Shown: positions 7,477 to 15,149 of the stretch, in pieces | Layout of the letters: each line of letters opens with the position of its first letter | How positions within the stretch are numbered: position 1 is the first letter of the stretch | The notes under the pieces: generated by a model | What the model was told of the DNA's origin: nothing | What the model saw: the letters and a program-made list of their open reading frames with translations, nothing else | The model's database searches: none | Made by a program: the position numbers and the translations under genes | DNA from: a virus | Virus record (IMG/VR): IMGVR_UViG_3300042453_002354 | Location: 62,001-126,000 of that record | Length of the DNA stretch: 64,000 bases | Direction: 5' to 3' (one strand)

Positions 7477-8884
7477 AATTTCTTTTTTTGAAAGCATCAA
7501 TATATTGTTCGACCTCATAATTTGACTCGCCAGTTTGTTCTGTCAAGTTCATGCCACTGGTTATCATTCTTTTATTTGCAGTTTTGTTTCCACCCTTTGC
7601 AAAAAACGACTTTTTAATTGTTAGAACTTTTTCTGCAAAATCCTTTTTATTTGTAAAGGCCAAATTTTCCGTTAAGGACACTAATCTTTCGCTATCGGAA
7701 GATGTCAAACCTTCACAAGCCCTTTTGACGATTAAACTCTTTGAAGTTTCCTTTAGAGTCTTTGTCAAATGAATATTCTTTTTGGTTTGTTCATTCAGTC
7801 TATTTTCCAATTCTTTGGTTCTCTTAGTGAGACCTTTTACAAGATCTTTCTTGTTCTTTGGAACTTCAACATAATGCTTTTCAAAGAGATCTTTCATTCC
7901 GGACATAAAGTTTTCTGCTATTCTCGATTCAATTGAACGATCAACAGCTACTTTATTTTCTTTGAGCCATTCCGAAACTGCATAATCCAGATATGAAGAA
8001 AGTTTATTAACAATCCTATCTTCTTTCAACTTGCTCTGCTTTTTGTATGCAATTTTATACGCTTCTCTGATCTTTTCTCTTTCCGATGCAATTTTTTCTC
8101 TGACAACAGCTTCAAAAATTGTGGCGGTTTTTCTCTTGAATCCTTCGGAAAGTTTTTGACCCTTGAATAGAGTGTTTAGACTTTCATGCATTTCTTTCTT
8201 CTCATCTTCTTCGGAGCCATATGCTTCCTTCATTTCTTCTTCGTCTTCGTGACTAGATTCATGCATTTCTTTCTTTTCATCTTCTTCGGAGCCATATGCT
8301 TCCTTCATTTCTTCTTCGTGATCTTCTTCCTCTTCTTCTTCTTTCATTTCCTCTTCGGATTCTTCTTTTAAGGATTTGAATTTCTTATTACGCTTCTTGA
8401 TCGAGGTAAGAGCTTCGTTGACGAATTTTTCCATATCTTCTTCGTCTTCTTCCTCTTCTTCTTCTTCTTTTTCTTCTTCTTCTTTTAGTCCTGGAACTTC
8501 TGGATCGGGTAATATTTGATCACTTCCAAGATCTAAATCGGCTTCATCTCTTTCCTCTTCGCCACCAATAAGTTTTAGAAGTTCTTCATCCGGAACCTCG
8601 TCCATAAAACCCAAATCGTGTACAGGAAGTTTTTCGTTATAATCAGAATCGGAAAACTCTTCTTCTAAATCTTCTTCCTCTTCTTCGTCTTCTTCCTCTT
8701 CGGAGAGCTTATGCATCTCTTCTTCTTCATCTTCTTCTTCGGAAAGTTCATCCTTTTCCATATCTTCTTCCTCTTCCTCCATAAAAGAAGATAGTTCACC
8801 TTCAGGCACTTGTTTCTTATGGCCCAAATCATGAACTGGTAAAGAAATTGCTTCTTGTATCAGTTTGTTCAATTTGCTAGACAT
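7472..8884 (-). CDS. 22: Prohead core scaffold protein gp22, acidic-expanded
   Basis: Internal scaffold for prohead assembly, degraded by gp21. The C-terminal half (from about residue 240) is helical and Lys/Glu-rich with long heptad-like stretches, typical of gp22. The N-terminal half is extraordinarily acidic: long runs of Glu/Asp, two LPVHDLG motifs (about 15-21 and 87-93), and a near-exact tandem copy of a MKEAYGSEEDEKKEMHES unit. 470 aa against 269 in T4 gp22, so the acidic part may also replace the acidic core proteins gp67/68. The start is supported by AGGAG 8 nt upstream. Located directly upstream of gp23, as in T4. The low-complexity region could vary in length between relatives. Confidence 0.85.
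   Translation of the reverse strand: MSSKLNKLIQEAISLPVHDLGHKKQVPEGELSSFMEEEEEDMEKDELSEEEDEEEEMHKLSEEEEDEEEEEDLEEEFSDSDYNEKLPVHDLGFMDEVPDEELLKLIGGEEERDEADLDLGSDQILPDPEVPGLKEEEEKEEEEEEEDEEDMEKFVNEALTSIKKRNKKFKSLKEESEEEMKEEEEEEDHEEEMKEAYGSEEDEKKEMHESSHEDEEEMKEAYGSEEDEKKEMHESLNTLFKGQKLSEGFKRKTATIFEAVVREKIASEREKIREAYKIAYKKQSKLKEDRIVNKLSSYLDYAVSEWLKENKVAVDRSIESRIAENFMSGMKDLFEKHYVEVPKNKKDLVKGLTKRTKELENRLNEQTKKNIHLTKTLKETSKSLIVKRACEGLTSSDSERLVSLTENLAFTNKKDFAEKVLTIKKSFFAKGGNKTANKRMITSGMNLTEQTGESNYEVEQYIDAFKKRNL
8183..8319 (-). repeat. 75-bp-period tandem coding repeat in gp22
   Basis: Two 62-nt units (8183-8244 and 8258-8319) differ at one base and are separated by 13 nt. They encode a duplicated acidic module of the scaffold. 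The near identity at DNA level indicates recent duplication or ongoing homogenisation. Confidence 0.85.
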
Positions 8885-8922
8885 ATTCTAATCTCCTAAA
8901 CTTGGAAAATATATTCTTCATA

Positions 8923-8930
8923 TATTTAGT
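8923..8930 (-). promoter_or_regulatory. Late promoter variant (ACTAAATA) before gp22
   Basis: ACTAAATA on the minus strand, 39 nt upstream of the gp22 ATG. The same variant occurs at the same distance before two other large structural genes (43879, 45645). Confidence 0.55.
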
Positions 8931-8936
8931 AAAAAA

Positions 8937-9293
8937 TTATTCTTCACGAACTCTTAAAAATAAATCTTCTTCTAATCTAGATCCATCATCAAAATTCGCT
9001 AAGATTGTTATCTTATATTCATAATCAGATATACCACCATACAAACGAAATCTAACGATTTGGCCACAACTACAATTATCAGGATCGGTCAAAACGACAC
9101 CTGTACTAGATCTAAGAATTTGCGTTGTTGCAGCACTTTGATCATTAGGTATCTTTCTAGGCCATTTAATCGCACTAGCCGTAGCAGAAACCAAACTCAT
9201 CGAGGCAAGTGGTGTGGCATTACTAAAGTCCACATCAATGTCAAACTCTTCTGAAGGTTGTTTTTGTAAATTTAATCTTCTGTCTACTGCCAT
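8937..9293 (-). CDS. Small structural-type protein, Ig/beta-sandwich-like
   Basis: 118 aa, no catalytic motif. The C-terminal half has alternating beta pattern with GQIVRFRLYGG then YEYKITILANFDDGSRLEEDL, a layout I associate with small beta-sandwich proteins in phage virion operons. It is the last minus-strand gene of the accessory island before gp22, with a late-promoter-like box (9352-9359) 59 nt upstream, so late expression is expected. A capsid decoration or head-associated role is inference. Confidence 0.6.
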   Translation of the reverse strand: MAVDRRLNLQKQPSEEFDIDVDFSNATPLASMSLVSATASAIKWPRKIPNDQSAATTQILRSSTGVVLTDPDNCSCGQIVRFRLYGGISDYEYKITILANFDDGSRLEEDLFLRVREE

Positions 9294-9332
9294 ATTAGAC
9301 TCTATATTGTTTTGTTCAATTTATTATGTTAA

Positions 9333-9340
9333 TATAAAAG
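9333..9340 (+). promoter_or_regulatory. Possible promoter of the GH5 gene (TATAAAAG)
   Basis: TATAAAAG on the plus strand, 34 nt before the GH5 ATG, matches six of eight bases of the late box. No clear -35 is seen. Confidence 0.3.
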
Positions 9341-9351
9341 AAAGTCTAGTA

Positions 9352-9359
9352 TATTTATC
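9352..9359 (-). promoter_or_regulatory. Late promoter (GATAAATA)
   Basis: GATAAATA on the minus strand, 59 nt upstream of the 118-aa structural-type gene. Confidence 0.55.
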
Positions 9360-9373
9360 ACTATGGATTTTTT

Positions 9374-10363
9374 ATGAAAAAAATACTAATAATTGCTATG
9401 TTATTAATGTGCAATCTGGCATATGCAAAACCTCAGTATAGAGGATTTATGCTAGGGGATACGAGTTTACAAAGTTTATCCGATGCTAAAGCATTGGGCG
9501 TTAATATATTCAGACATCAGATTTTCGTTTCTCATATGAATGAACAAAACAAAGAATCTGTAATGAATGATGTATTCACGGTTTTAGATCCGATAGTAAA
9601 TTTTTGTTTGACTAATAATGTTAAATTGGTAATTGATCTACATCAACCGCCTGGAGGTATGAAACAAATCTCTCACAACAGATCCGATTCGGCGCATTTT
9701 TGGGACAGGAAACTTCAAAATTTAGTTATTTTCTTTTGGAAAAGAATATCAGAAAGATATAGTAATAATTCCGTATTATATGGATATGATTTATTAAATG
9801 AACCGGCATACCGATTACAACAGTGTAAACATTGCTATACGCTGAACGGATTATATCTAAAACTAAAAAAGGAAATTCGTAAATTTGACACACAAACTGA
9901 TATAATTTTAGAACCATCATTTGGCAAAAGTTCTACTTTGAAGTTTTTAAAACCATTAAAGGATGATAGAGTAATCTATAGTATACATTGGTACTCGCCA
10001 ATGAAAATAACACATCAAACACTTTTTAATTTTTCAGAACTGATTGAATATCCAAATAAAGAATACAATAAAAATGTATTAAAATCTGAAATGAGAACGG
10101 CAATAAATTTTCAGAAAAGATATAACGCCAGAATGTATATCGGCGAGTTTAGTTGTATTAGATGGGCAAAGAATTCCTCCGCAAAATTTTATATTAGGGA
10201 TGTAATATCAATCTTTGAAAAATTAGGATGGGATTGGTCTTATCACGCTTGGCGTGAATATGATGGATGGTCGCCGGAACACAATTCTGATATGAATGAT
10301 AAAAGTTGGAAATCAACAACGCCAGTATTGGAAATACTAAAAAAGCATTTTTCGCTGAACTAA
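9374..10363 (+). CDS. Secreted glycoside hydrolase family 5-like enzyme
   Basis: Predicted extracytoplasmic glycosidase with a TIM-barrel fold. Seen in 329 aa: a classic signal peptide (residues 1-18, cleavage after AYA); IDLHQPPGG at 88-95; the GH5 acid/base motif N142-E143-P; HWY at 205-207; and the candidate nucleophile E258 in YIGEF. These lie in canonical GH5 (clan A) order with a typical single-domain length. It is encoded on the plus strand against the surrounding head genes, between gp22 and gp21, with a shared bidirectional terminator at its 3' end. The substrate (beta-glucan, mannan, capsule or exopolysaccharide) cannot be read from sequence. No tail-attachment domain is visible, so free secretion or periplasmic action is inferred. 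Confidence 0.9.
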   Translation: MKKILIIAMLLMCNLAYAKPQYRGFMLGDTSLQSLSDAKALGVNIFRHQIFVSHMNEQNKESVMNDVFTVLDPIVNFCLTNNVKLVIDLHQPPGGMKQISHNRSDSAHFWDRKLQNLVIFFWKRISERYSNNSVLYGYDLLNEPAYRLQQCKHCYTLNGLYLKLKKEIRKFDTQTDIILEPSFGKSSTLKFLKPLKDDRVIYSIHWYSPMKITHQTLFNFSELIEYPNKEYNKNVLKSEMRTAINFQKRYNARMYIGEFSCIRWAKNSSAKFYIRDVISIFEKLGWDWSYHAWREYDGWSPEHNSDMNDKSWKSTTPVLEILKKHFSLN

Positions 10364-10368
10364 TAAAT

Positions 10369-10392
10369 CGTCCACAGAATATACTGTGGACG
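10369..10392. terminator. Bidirectional hairpin terminator
   Basis: A 9-bp perfect stem (10369-10377 with 10384-10392) with a 6-nt loop sits between the convergent GH5 gene and the 135-aa gene. U-tracts are weak on both sides. Confidence 0.65.
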
Positions 10393-10397
10393 AAGTA

Positions 10398-10805
10398 TTA
10401 CAACTTAAATATCTTATTGCTTCCGTTGTCCCATTGTACTGTAATATCACCACCATTTGGCGTAACTGGAAGTCCTGAAGCTATGTCAATATATGCTATC
10501 AGTCTCGATGAAGCCTCTACACCAGTATCCTGCCATATTACCAAGGCCTCGGAAACATCTCCCGTAACTGAAGTGAATAGAACATCAGCAGCATCAGCAA
10601 CACCAGAAGCGGCCGTCTTCGATGATAAATTACCAGAAGATGCGATTCTAGCCGCTAAAGGAACTGAACTGTAGAATTGATCAGTGCTTAGGTTTGCGGT
10701 ATAATCATTGGTATCGACGAGAGTGACTTTTATATTATCATTCAGCCAATCTATATCACCAGTTAAAAAGGCTTCTCTACCTTTGTCGTAAAGTGCATTT
10801 GCCAT
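10398..10805 (-). CDS. Conserved phage structural-type protein (ALYDKGREAFL family)
   Basis: 135 aa beginning MANALYDKGREAFLTGDI, a start I recognise from a family of small virion-associated proteins common in tailed phages. The rest is beta-rich (ITVQWDNGSNKIFKL at the C-terminus). No enzymatic motif. SD AAGGA lies 7-8 nt before the ATG and a perfect late box is at 10865-10872. It converges with the GH5 gene. The exact location in the virion is unknown. Confidence 0.7.
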   Translation of the reverse strand: MANALYDKGREAFLTGDIDWLNDNIKVTLVDTNDYTANLSTDQFYSSVPLAARIASSGNLSSKTAASGVADAADVLFTSVTGDVSEALVIWQDTGVEASSRLIAYIDIASGLPVTPNGGDITVQWDNGSNKIFKL

Positions 10806-10864
10806 ATTATTTAATCCTTATAGAAAATTTAATAAAAAAATTGCTCAGAGAATTTCATTCTCTA

Positions 10865-10872
10865 TATTTATA
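10865..10872 (-). promoter_or_regulatory. Late promoter (TATAAATA)
   Basis: Perfect TATAAATA on the minus strand, 60 nt upstream of the 135-aa structural-type gene. Confidence 0.75.
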
Positions 10873-10886
10873 CTCAATAAAATTGA

Positions 10887-11102
10887 CTATTCCGATACCA
10901 ATTCGGCATCAACTAGAGTTTTGAATTGTTGAATGTTTACAAAAATTTTTTCTGACACTTCATTCTTAAAGTAACCTTCATTACATTCAGAACAAAAATC
11001 ACCTTCTACATTCTTAATTGTGGCAGTTTCATTTTTGTATGTATAATACAAATCTCGACAGTCACGAATTAATTCACCATTTGAACACGCAAAACATTTC
11101 AT
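10887..11102 (-). CDS. Stand-alone MqsA/YgiT-type zinc-binding domain
   Basis: 71 aa. The cysteine pairs C3-x-x-C6 and C37-x-x-C40 match in number and spacing the zinc site of the E. coli antitoxin MqsA, and GELIRDCRDLYYTYKNETATIKNV and the FVNIQQFKTLVDAELV tail also resemble its N-terminal, toxin-binding domain. The protein stops where MqsA would begin its DNA-binding HTH domain. It is ATGA-coupled to the upstream 150-aa gene and expressed from a late promoter. A role in neutralising a host MqsR-type toxin is a hypothesis. It could instead be one of the generic YgiT zinc-finger proteins of unknown partner. Confidence 0.75.
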   Translation of the reverse strand: MKCFACSNGELIRDCRDLYYTYKNETATIKNVEGDFCSECNEGYFKNEVSEKIFVNIQQFKTLVDAELVSE

Positions 11103-11551
11103 CTTCTGTACCTATAAACAATAAATTTGTAATTTCTCTTTTGTATTCTGACAATTTCTCTTGGTTTCACGCCATGATTTACTATCATGTGCTGACCTAT
11201 TGCTTCCTGACTCAGTATTGATGTGCCAGGTTCAATTTCCATTTGAACGGATGGAACACCAAAGAACTCCTGAGAATATATCAAATCTTTTTTACAGTCA
11301 AATAAATCATTATCGCCAAAAAAAGATTCTTCGGTTGGAATGCCAAATGCGGATATTAATTTTGGTTGTGGTATTATATCTGGGTCGCCTAGACTTTCTT
11401 CTGATTCTATTTCTAGAATTATTAGATAGGTCTCGCCACTTAAATCTAAATGTGGAAATATTGTACTATTATTAATTTCTGGAAAGACTTCAGAAACAAA
11501 CAATAGTTTAAATGAAGGTACTTGAGTTGTAGATAATATTTGTTCACTCAT
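11099..11551 (-). CDS. Uncharacterised protein coupled to the MqsA-like gene
   Basis: 150 aa with no motif I recognise. The first two thirds are rich in acidic and hydrophobic residues (LIILEIESEESLG); the C-terminus is basic (REIVRIQKRNYKFIVYRYRR). It does not resemble the 98-aa MqsR toxin. A GATAAATA late box lies 35 nt upstream. The stop overlaps the next start by 4 nt. Its place in a head-gene region suggests a virion or assembly role, but nothing in the sequence proves it. Confidence 0.6.
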   Translation of the reverse strand: MSEQILSTTQVPSFKLLFVSEVFPEINNSTIFPHLDLSGETYLIILEIESEESLGDPDIIPQPKLISAFGIPTEESFFGDNDLFDCKKDLIYSQEFFGVPSVQMEIEPGTSILSQEAIGQHMIVNHGVKPREIVRIQKRNYKFIVYRYRR

Positions 11552-11585
11552 CCTTCGTAATCCTCACTCAAATGCGACTTAATGA

Positions 11586-11593
11586 TATTTATC
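11586..11593 (-). promoter_or_regulatory. Late promoter (GATAAATA)
   Basis: GATAAATA on the minus strand, 35 nt upstream of the 150-aa gene that is coupled to the MqsA-like gene. Confidence 0.65.
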
Positions 11594-11611
11594 GCATAAT
11601 ATTACATTAAA

Positions 11612-12271
11612 TTATTTTAAAGATTTTAGGAATTTTTCAAAAGCCTTTATCGCCAAATCTTCTCTAATTGATTTTTTCACTATTGGTTTTGTTATTTGTT
11701 GTTTAATTTTTTGCAATTCTCTTTCTACGATTTTGCCATTATTCCAAACCCATTCTTTTCCTTCTAGTATTCCTTCAACAAACGCATCAGGAGCACTAGG
11801 ATCTGCAACGACATCAACTGTGGCCAAATAATAATCGTCTTGAACTTCTTGTAAATTATTATCTATTTCTTTTAAACTACCCATACCACGAGAAGAGACA
11901 CCCAACTGAACTCCTTCATCAATGAAGGCTTTAACTATTTTTCCAGTTGGTGTGTCTAAAATTTTAGCTCTGCCAATAAAATTGCTACCATCTTCTCGTA
12001 TGGATGTAATCATATGAGAAACACGATCAAGATTAATCGTAGGTGTTTCAGGATGATTCAATTCGCCAAGTGCTCTGTTTTTGGATACTGCTTCTTGAAT
12101 ATATCTATTAACTTCTTTTTGAAGAACAGGATGTGGATATATCCTTCCATTCCTGTTTTCTAAATCTGCTTGGAGAAAAATACCTTCTATGAAGTAGTTT
12201 TTTCCAGGTTTATTTTCTTCCTGTAAAATTTCAACTTTTACATTTTCGTAGATTTCTCTTATGAGTTTCAT
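11612..12271 (-). CDS. 21: Prohead core protease gp21
   Basis: Serine protease (herpesvirus-assemblin/HK97-type fold) that cleaves gp22, gp23 and itself during head maturation. 219 aa (T4 212). Seen: NRNGRIYP near 39-46, catalytic His in GELNHP (H73) and catalytic Ser in GVSSRG (S126/S127), in the correct order and spacing. It follows the 81-aa gene by 6 nt and gp20 further upstream. Unlike T4, gp22 does not follow directly: a 2.7-kb accessory island intervenes. Confidence 0.95.
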   Translation of the reverse strand: MKLIREIYENVKVEILQEENKPGKNYFIEGIFLQADLENRNGRIYPHPVLQKEVNRYIQEAVSKNRALGELNHPETPTINLDRVSHMITSIREDGSNFIGRAKILDTPTGKIVKAFIDEGVQLGVSSRGMGSLKEIDNNLQEVQDDYYLATVDVVADPSAPDAFVEGILEGKEWVWNNGKIVERELQKIKQQITKPIVKKSIREDLAIKAFEKFLKSLK

Positions 12272-12277
12272 TTTTCG

Positions 12278-12523
12278 TTATCCTTTGTTCACAGAAAAAT
12301 CTAAAACTTTTAGAAAATTCTGAGGGCCTCTATTTAACATTCTTTCAAATTTTTCTTTATTTGTACCAACCATATACTGATGTGCGCCTAGTATGGCACT
12401 TGCACTGAAGATATCTACTAGCATAGTAGAGCCATTTTGAAACTTAATTTTTGCTCGTTGCTTAGTACGTACAACTTCCCTGAGTTGTTCTATGACATCT
12501 AAGTTTTCATTTATTACTTTCAT
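12278..12523 (-). CDS. Small conserved protein in the gp67/68 position
   Basis: 81 aa. The pattern FSASAILGAHQYMVGTNKEKFERML resembles a small-protein family (SASAI.. then KF.KML) often found between portal and protease genes of marine T4-like phages. It occupies the slot where T4 has the prohead core proteins gp67 and gp68, but it is not acidic like gp67, so homology is not claimed. Late box 31 nt upstream; overlaps no neighbour. Confidence 0.6.
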   Translation of the reverse strand: MKVINENLDVIEQLREVVRTKQRAKIKFQNGSTMLVDIFSASAILGAHQYMVGTNKEKFERMLNRGPQNFLKVLDFSVNKG

Positions 12524-12553
12524 TTTGGTACCAAATAAAAATATTCTACAAAT

Positions 12554-12561
12554 TATTTATC
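12554..12561 (-). promoter_or_regulatory. Late promoter (GATAAATA) before the 81-aa gene and gp21
   Basis: GATAAATA on the minus strand, 31 nt upstream of the 81-aa start. It touches the last codons of gp20. Confidence 0.6.
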
Positions 12562-14320
12562 AATTCAAATCTTCTTCTAATAGTATATTTAAATCAAAAA
12601 ATTCTTTGTCTTCTTTTGGCTCACCTTTGTTGATTCTTTTGTCTCGCTTAACTTCTGCCTTTTCTTCTTTGTTTTTTAAATTTTTAGTCTTTACTTCCGT
12701 TGCGCCAGTTTCTGGTGCATCAAAATTGACAGGATCTTTTTGCTTATCCAATTCCAATTCAAATTCTGCACTAGCCATATCAATGTCAGCTCTGTCTTCC
12801 GTCTTCTCAAGATATTCATCCTTTTCGGATTTAATCTGCTTATCAATATTTTTCTGCAATTCTTCCGATTGATTCAGTATCACATCTCTTACGTATTGAT
12901 GTGAAAAATATTTACCAACGTAAGGTTCTATGGATTGCAAAACATTTAATCTGGTTAAAGTTAATTCTTGATCTTTCAGTTCGCCAAAATAATTGTCCTT
13001 TGAGTAAATAAAATAAATGTAATTTTTAATTTGCTCCCATTCTTCTGGTGATATGATATTTTTTAATATTAATTGTCTTTGTAATAATTCCATAAAAAGC
13101 TGAGAGAATTGTTGTCTCAGTCTTACTATAAATTTATAAAACTTAACCTCATCTCTGGTTATTTCTGTCACTCTGCCAACATTAAAATTATTTTGGCTAT
13201 CGAGTCTTCCTATAGGAACATTTAGAGACTGATAGAATTTTCTCTGGAAATATTCAATATCTGATATTTCTCCGAGGTTTTGACCTCCAGGCAAAGTGTC
13301 AATAGAAGATCCGGTTGAACCATCTTTGACAGCTAACCAAAAATCTTCTTGCATAGAATAGAATTGTCTATCGCTTTGAACTTCACCAGTTTCGTGATTG
13401 TATATCATATTATTTCGATATGTGTTCATCATTTGCTGAACGAACTGTACCGCTTTATTATGTGGCATACCAGCGACATCTACCTTAAAAACTCTTCTTT
13501 CTGGTGCTCTAGTTATGCGATATATGACCGATGCATCTTCCATCATTTTTAATTGGTTCAAAGGTCTCATGGCTTTGTGTAAATGTGAATACACTATATT
13601 AGCATACTTGTCGACTATTCCAGAGTGACAATAGACAACCGAATCTGGTGTGATTCTATAAGTGGCATATAAATCTGGCATATTGAAGTTAAAGAATGGT
13701 ATGGTGCTAAATTGCATACCACCTCTTAATCCCATTTGATTGAATACAAAAAATTCTTCAACGTTTTTTACTAATTCAACGCCAGTTTCCGAATCCGTTT
13801 CTCTCTCTACTTGAGTTATTTTCTTCATTTGTCTAGGATCAACGTATCTCAATTCTTTGATCCCTTCTTTTTCTTTTCCTGGTATCACGAGAGCGTGATA
13901 ATATAATCTACCATCGACATACCAAGACCTAAAGATTTTATACGCATCTTCTCTGTAATTTAATAGAGATAAACATTCTTGGAATTCGGCTGAGATTTTT
14001 TTCTTGATTGATGATGGTATATCAGATTTAAGATTGAAATCTAATTCAACGCCTGGTTCTTTACCTTCTACTGAAATGGCCTCATTTACGATATCGTCTA
14101 TCGCCGCATCACATTGTGGATGTAAAGACATTTCTCTATATCTTGTGATAAGCTCAGTCTCACTTATGGCAGCATATTGTAGACTGTCTGCCGCTTGTCG
14201 CATAAATTGATCGACGACTAAAGAACCGTCTTGTAAGTTTGGATTTACAGGACTTTTCTGTAGCTTTTTCAATTCATCTTCAGTTTTACTTTTCTTTAGT
14301 TCAAATCCAAATAGTTTCAT
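12560..14320 (-). CDS. 20: Portal vertex protein gp20
   Basis: Dodecameric DNA entry port and head-tail connector, also the prohead initiator. 586 aa (T4 524). Seen: family-conserved blocks such as RYREMSLHPQCDAAIDDIVNEA, KELRYVDPRQMKKI, RITRAPERRVFKVDVAGMP, the tunnel-region PGGQNLGEISDIEYF and SLNVPIGRLDS. The C-terminal 90 aa are charged and low-complexity, accounting for the extra length. Located between gp19 and the gp67/68-position gene, as in T4. The ATG at 14320 has only a weak upstream SD. Confidence 0.96.
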   Translation of the reverse strand: MKLFGFELKKSKTEDELKKLQKSPVNPNLQDGSLVVDQFMRQAADSLQYAAISETELITRYREMSLHPQCDAAIDDIVNEAISVEGKEPGVELDFNLKSDIPSSIKKKISAEFQECLSLLNYREDAYKIFRSWYVDGRLYYHALVIPGKEKEGIKELRYVDPRQMKKITQVERETDSETGVELVKNVEEFFVFNQMGLRGGMQFSTIPFFNFNMPDLYATYRITPDSVVYCHSGIVDKYANIVYSHLHKAMRPLNQLKMMEDASVIYRITRAPERRVFKVDVAGMPHNKAVQFVQQMMNTYRNNMIYNHETGEVQSDRQFYSMQEDFWLAVKDGSTGSSIDTLPGGQNLGEISDIEYFQRKFYQSLNVPIGRLDSQNNFNVGRVTEITRDEVKFYKFIVRLRQQFSQLFMELLQRQLILKNIISPEEWEQIKNYIYFIYSKDNYFGELKDQELTLTRLNVLQSIEPYVGKYFSHQYVRDVILNQSEELQKNIDKQIKSEKDEYLEKTEDRADIDMASAEFELELDKQKDPVNFDAPETGATEVKTKNLKNKEEKAEVKRDKRINKGEPKEDKEFFDLNILLEEDLN

Positions 14321-14383
14321 TTTAAGTCTCTGATAAATGTAATGTATTGAAGAAAATACTATTGTATTTTATATATCTTTATC

Positions 14384-14391
14384 TATTTATT
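14384..14391 (-). promoter_or_regulatory. Late promoter (AATAAATA) before gp20
   Basis: AATAAATA on the minus strand, 64 nt upstream of gp20 and 18 nt past the end of the gp19 terminator. Confidence 0.5.
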
Positions 14392-14408
14392 GTCTGTTTA
14401 AATTGAAC

Positions 14409-14434
14409 AAAAAAAGGGGCCGATGGGCCCCTTT
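14409..14434 (-). terminator. Intrinsic terminator after gp19
   Basis: A GC-rich GGGGCC/GGCCCC stem (14416-14421 with 14426-14431) extended by three A-T pairs, with a GATG loop, is followed on the minus strand by a T-run (14409-14415). It lies 27 nt past the gp19 stop. Confidence 0.92.
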
Positions 14435-14460
14435 CAATATTTGTTTTAATAATAATTTTA

Positions 14461-15060
14461 TTACCTTACTATAGGTAAAGAAAATGCAGAGTCTGGAATA
14501 TTTACACCAAGTCCTGGCGAAGCAGACTGAGTAGGTACCCAATAATCGTAAGCAAGAGTTACTGTAAATTCTTGAATTGCTGTTGTGGAATCCCAGTTGA
14601 CATCAATTGGCGCAACCACTGTAGGAAAACATCCAACCAGTCTATATGCTCTGAGTGCAGAACCATCTTTACCCAATTGAGTAATAATAGCACTAGCCTT
14701 ATAGTTGTTCAGTACGCCCGCATCCTGAACCTGCGAAAGATTTGATTCGAGTCCGTTGATTCTATTGGACCACTGGAAGAACAAATCTCTGTATTTGTGG
14801 TTTTCGTCATTATATACAGTCATTGTGTAGTCTTCAAATGTTCTGTTTCCATAAACCTTAACGACTCTTCCTTGGTGTGAAACGTTTACAGTTTCTACAG
14901 TAACGCCAGGCATTTGTGCCGCTCTACAGAAATATTCAAAATCGTTACCGCCGGCGGCAGCAATTAAAAATGAAGGTACTGTCAACTGTACCTTGAAAAG
15001 ATTAGATCTGGCTCCTCCGCCTATCAATCTATTCTTAAACGCTTCTACGCTAATGGACAT
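14461..15060 (-). CDS. 19: Tail tube protein gp19
   Basis: Main subunit of the inner tail tube. 199 aa (T4 163). Seen: N-terminal FKNRLIGGGARSNLFKVQL, the AAQMPGVTVETVNVSHQGR strand pair and the FFQWSNRINGLES helix typical of gp19. It lies between gp18 and gp20 as in all T4-like phages. Strong SD (AAAGGAG), two late boxes upstream and a strong terminator downstream indicate a separate abundant transcript. Confidence 0.93.
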   Translation of the reverse strand: MSISVEAFKNRLIGGGARSNLFKVQLTVPSFLIAAAGGNDFEYFCRAAQMPGVTVETVNVSHQGRVVKVYGNRTFEDYTMTVYNDENHKYRDLFFQWSNRINGLESNLSQVQDAGVLNNYKASAIITQLGKDGSALRAYRLVGCFPTVVAPIDVNWDSTTAIQEFTVTLAYDYWVPTQSASPGLGVNIPDSAFSLPIVR

Positions 15061-15091
15061 TTTTTATCTCCTTTAAAAAGTCAATTTGACT

Positions 15092-15099
15092 TATTTATA
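15092..15099 (-). promoter_or_regulatory. Late promoter of gp19, proximal box (TATAAATA)
   Basis: Perfect TATAAATA on the minus strand, 32 nt upstream of gp19. Confidence 0.8.
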
Positions 15100-15103
15100 A
15101 CCA

Positions 15104-15111
15104 TATTTATA
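15104..15111 (-). promoter_or_regulatory. Late promoter of gp19, distal box (TATAAATA)
   Basis: A second perfect TATAAATA, 12 bp further upstream of the proximal gp19 box; the paired boxes may give tandem start sites. Confidence 0.6.
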
Positions 15112-15149
15112 TGAGTGTGTTCTAAATTGTACCGTTAATATGGCTATAT

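Noticed and set aside
8183-8319. Regular direct repeats considered as a CRISPR array
   Set aside because: Only two units, in frame inside the gp22 coding region, encoding the same acidic peptide.
11099-11551. 150-aa gene as the MqsR toxin partner of the zinc protein
   Set aside because: Size and sequence do not resemble MqsR, and the order and late expression suit a structural-type gene better.
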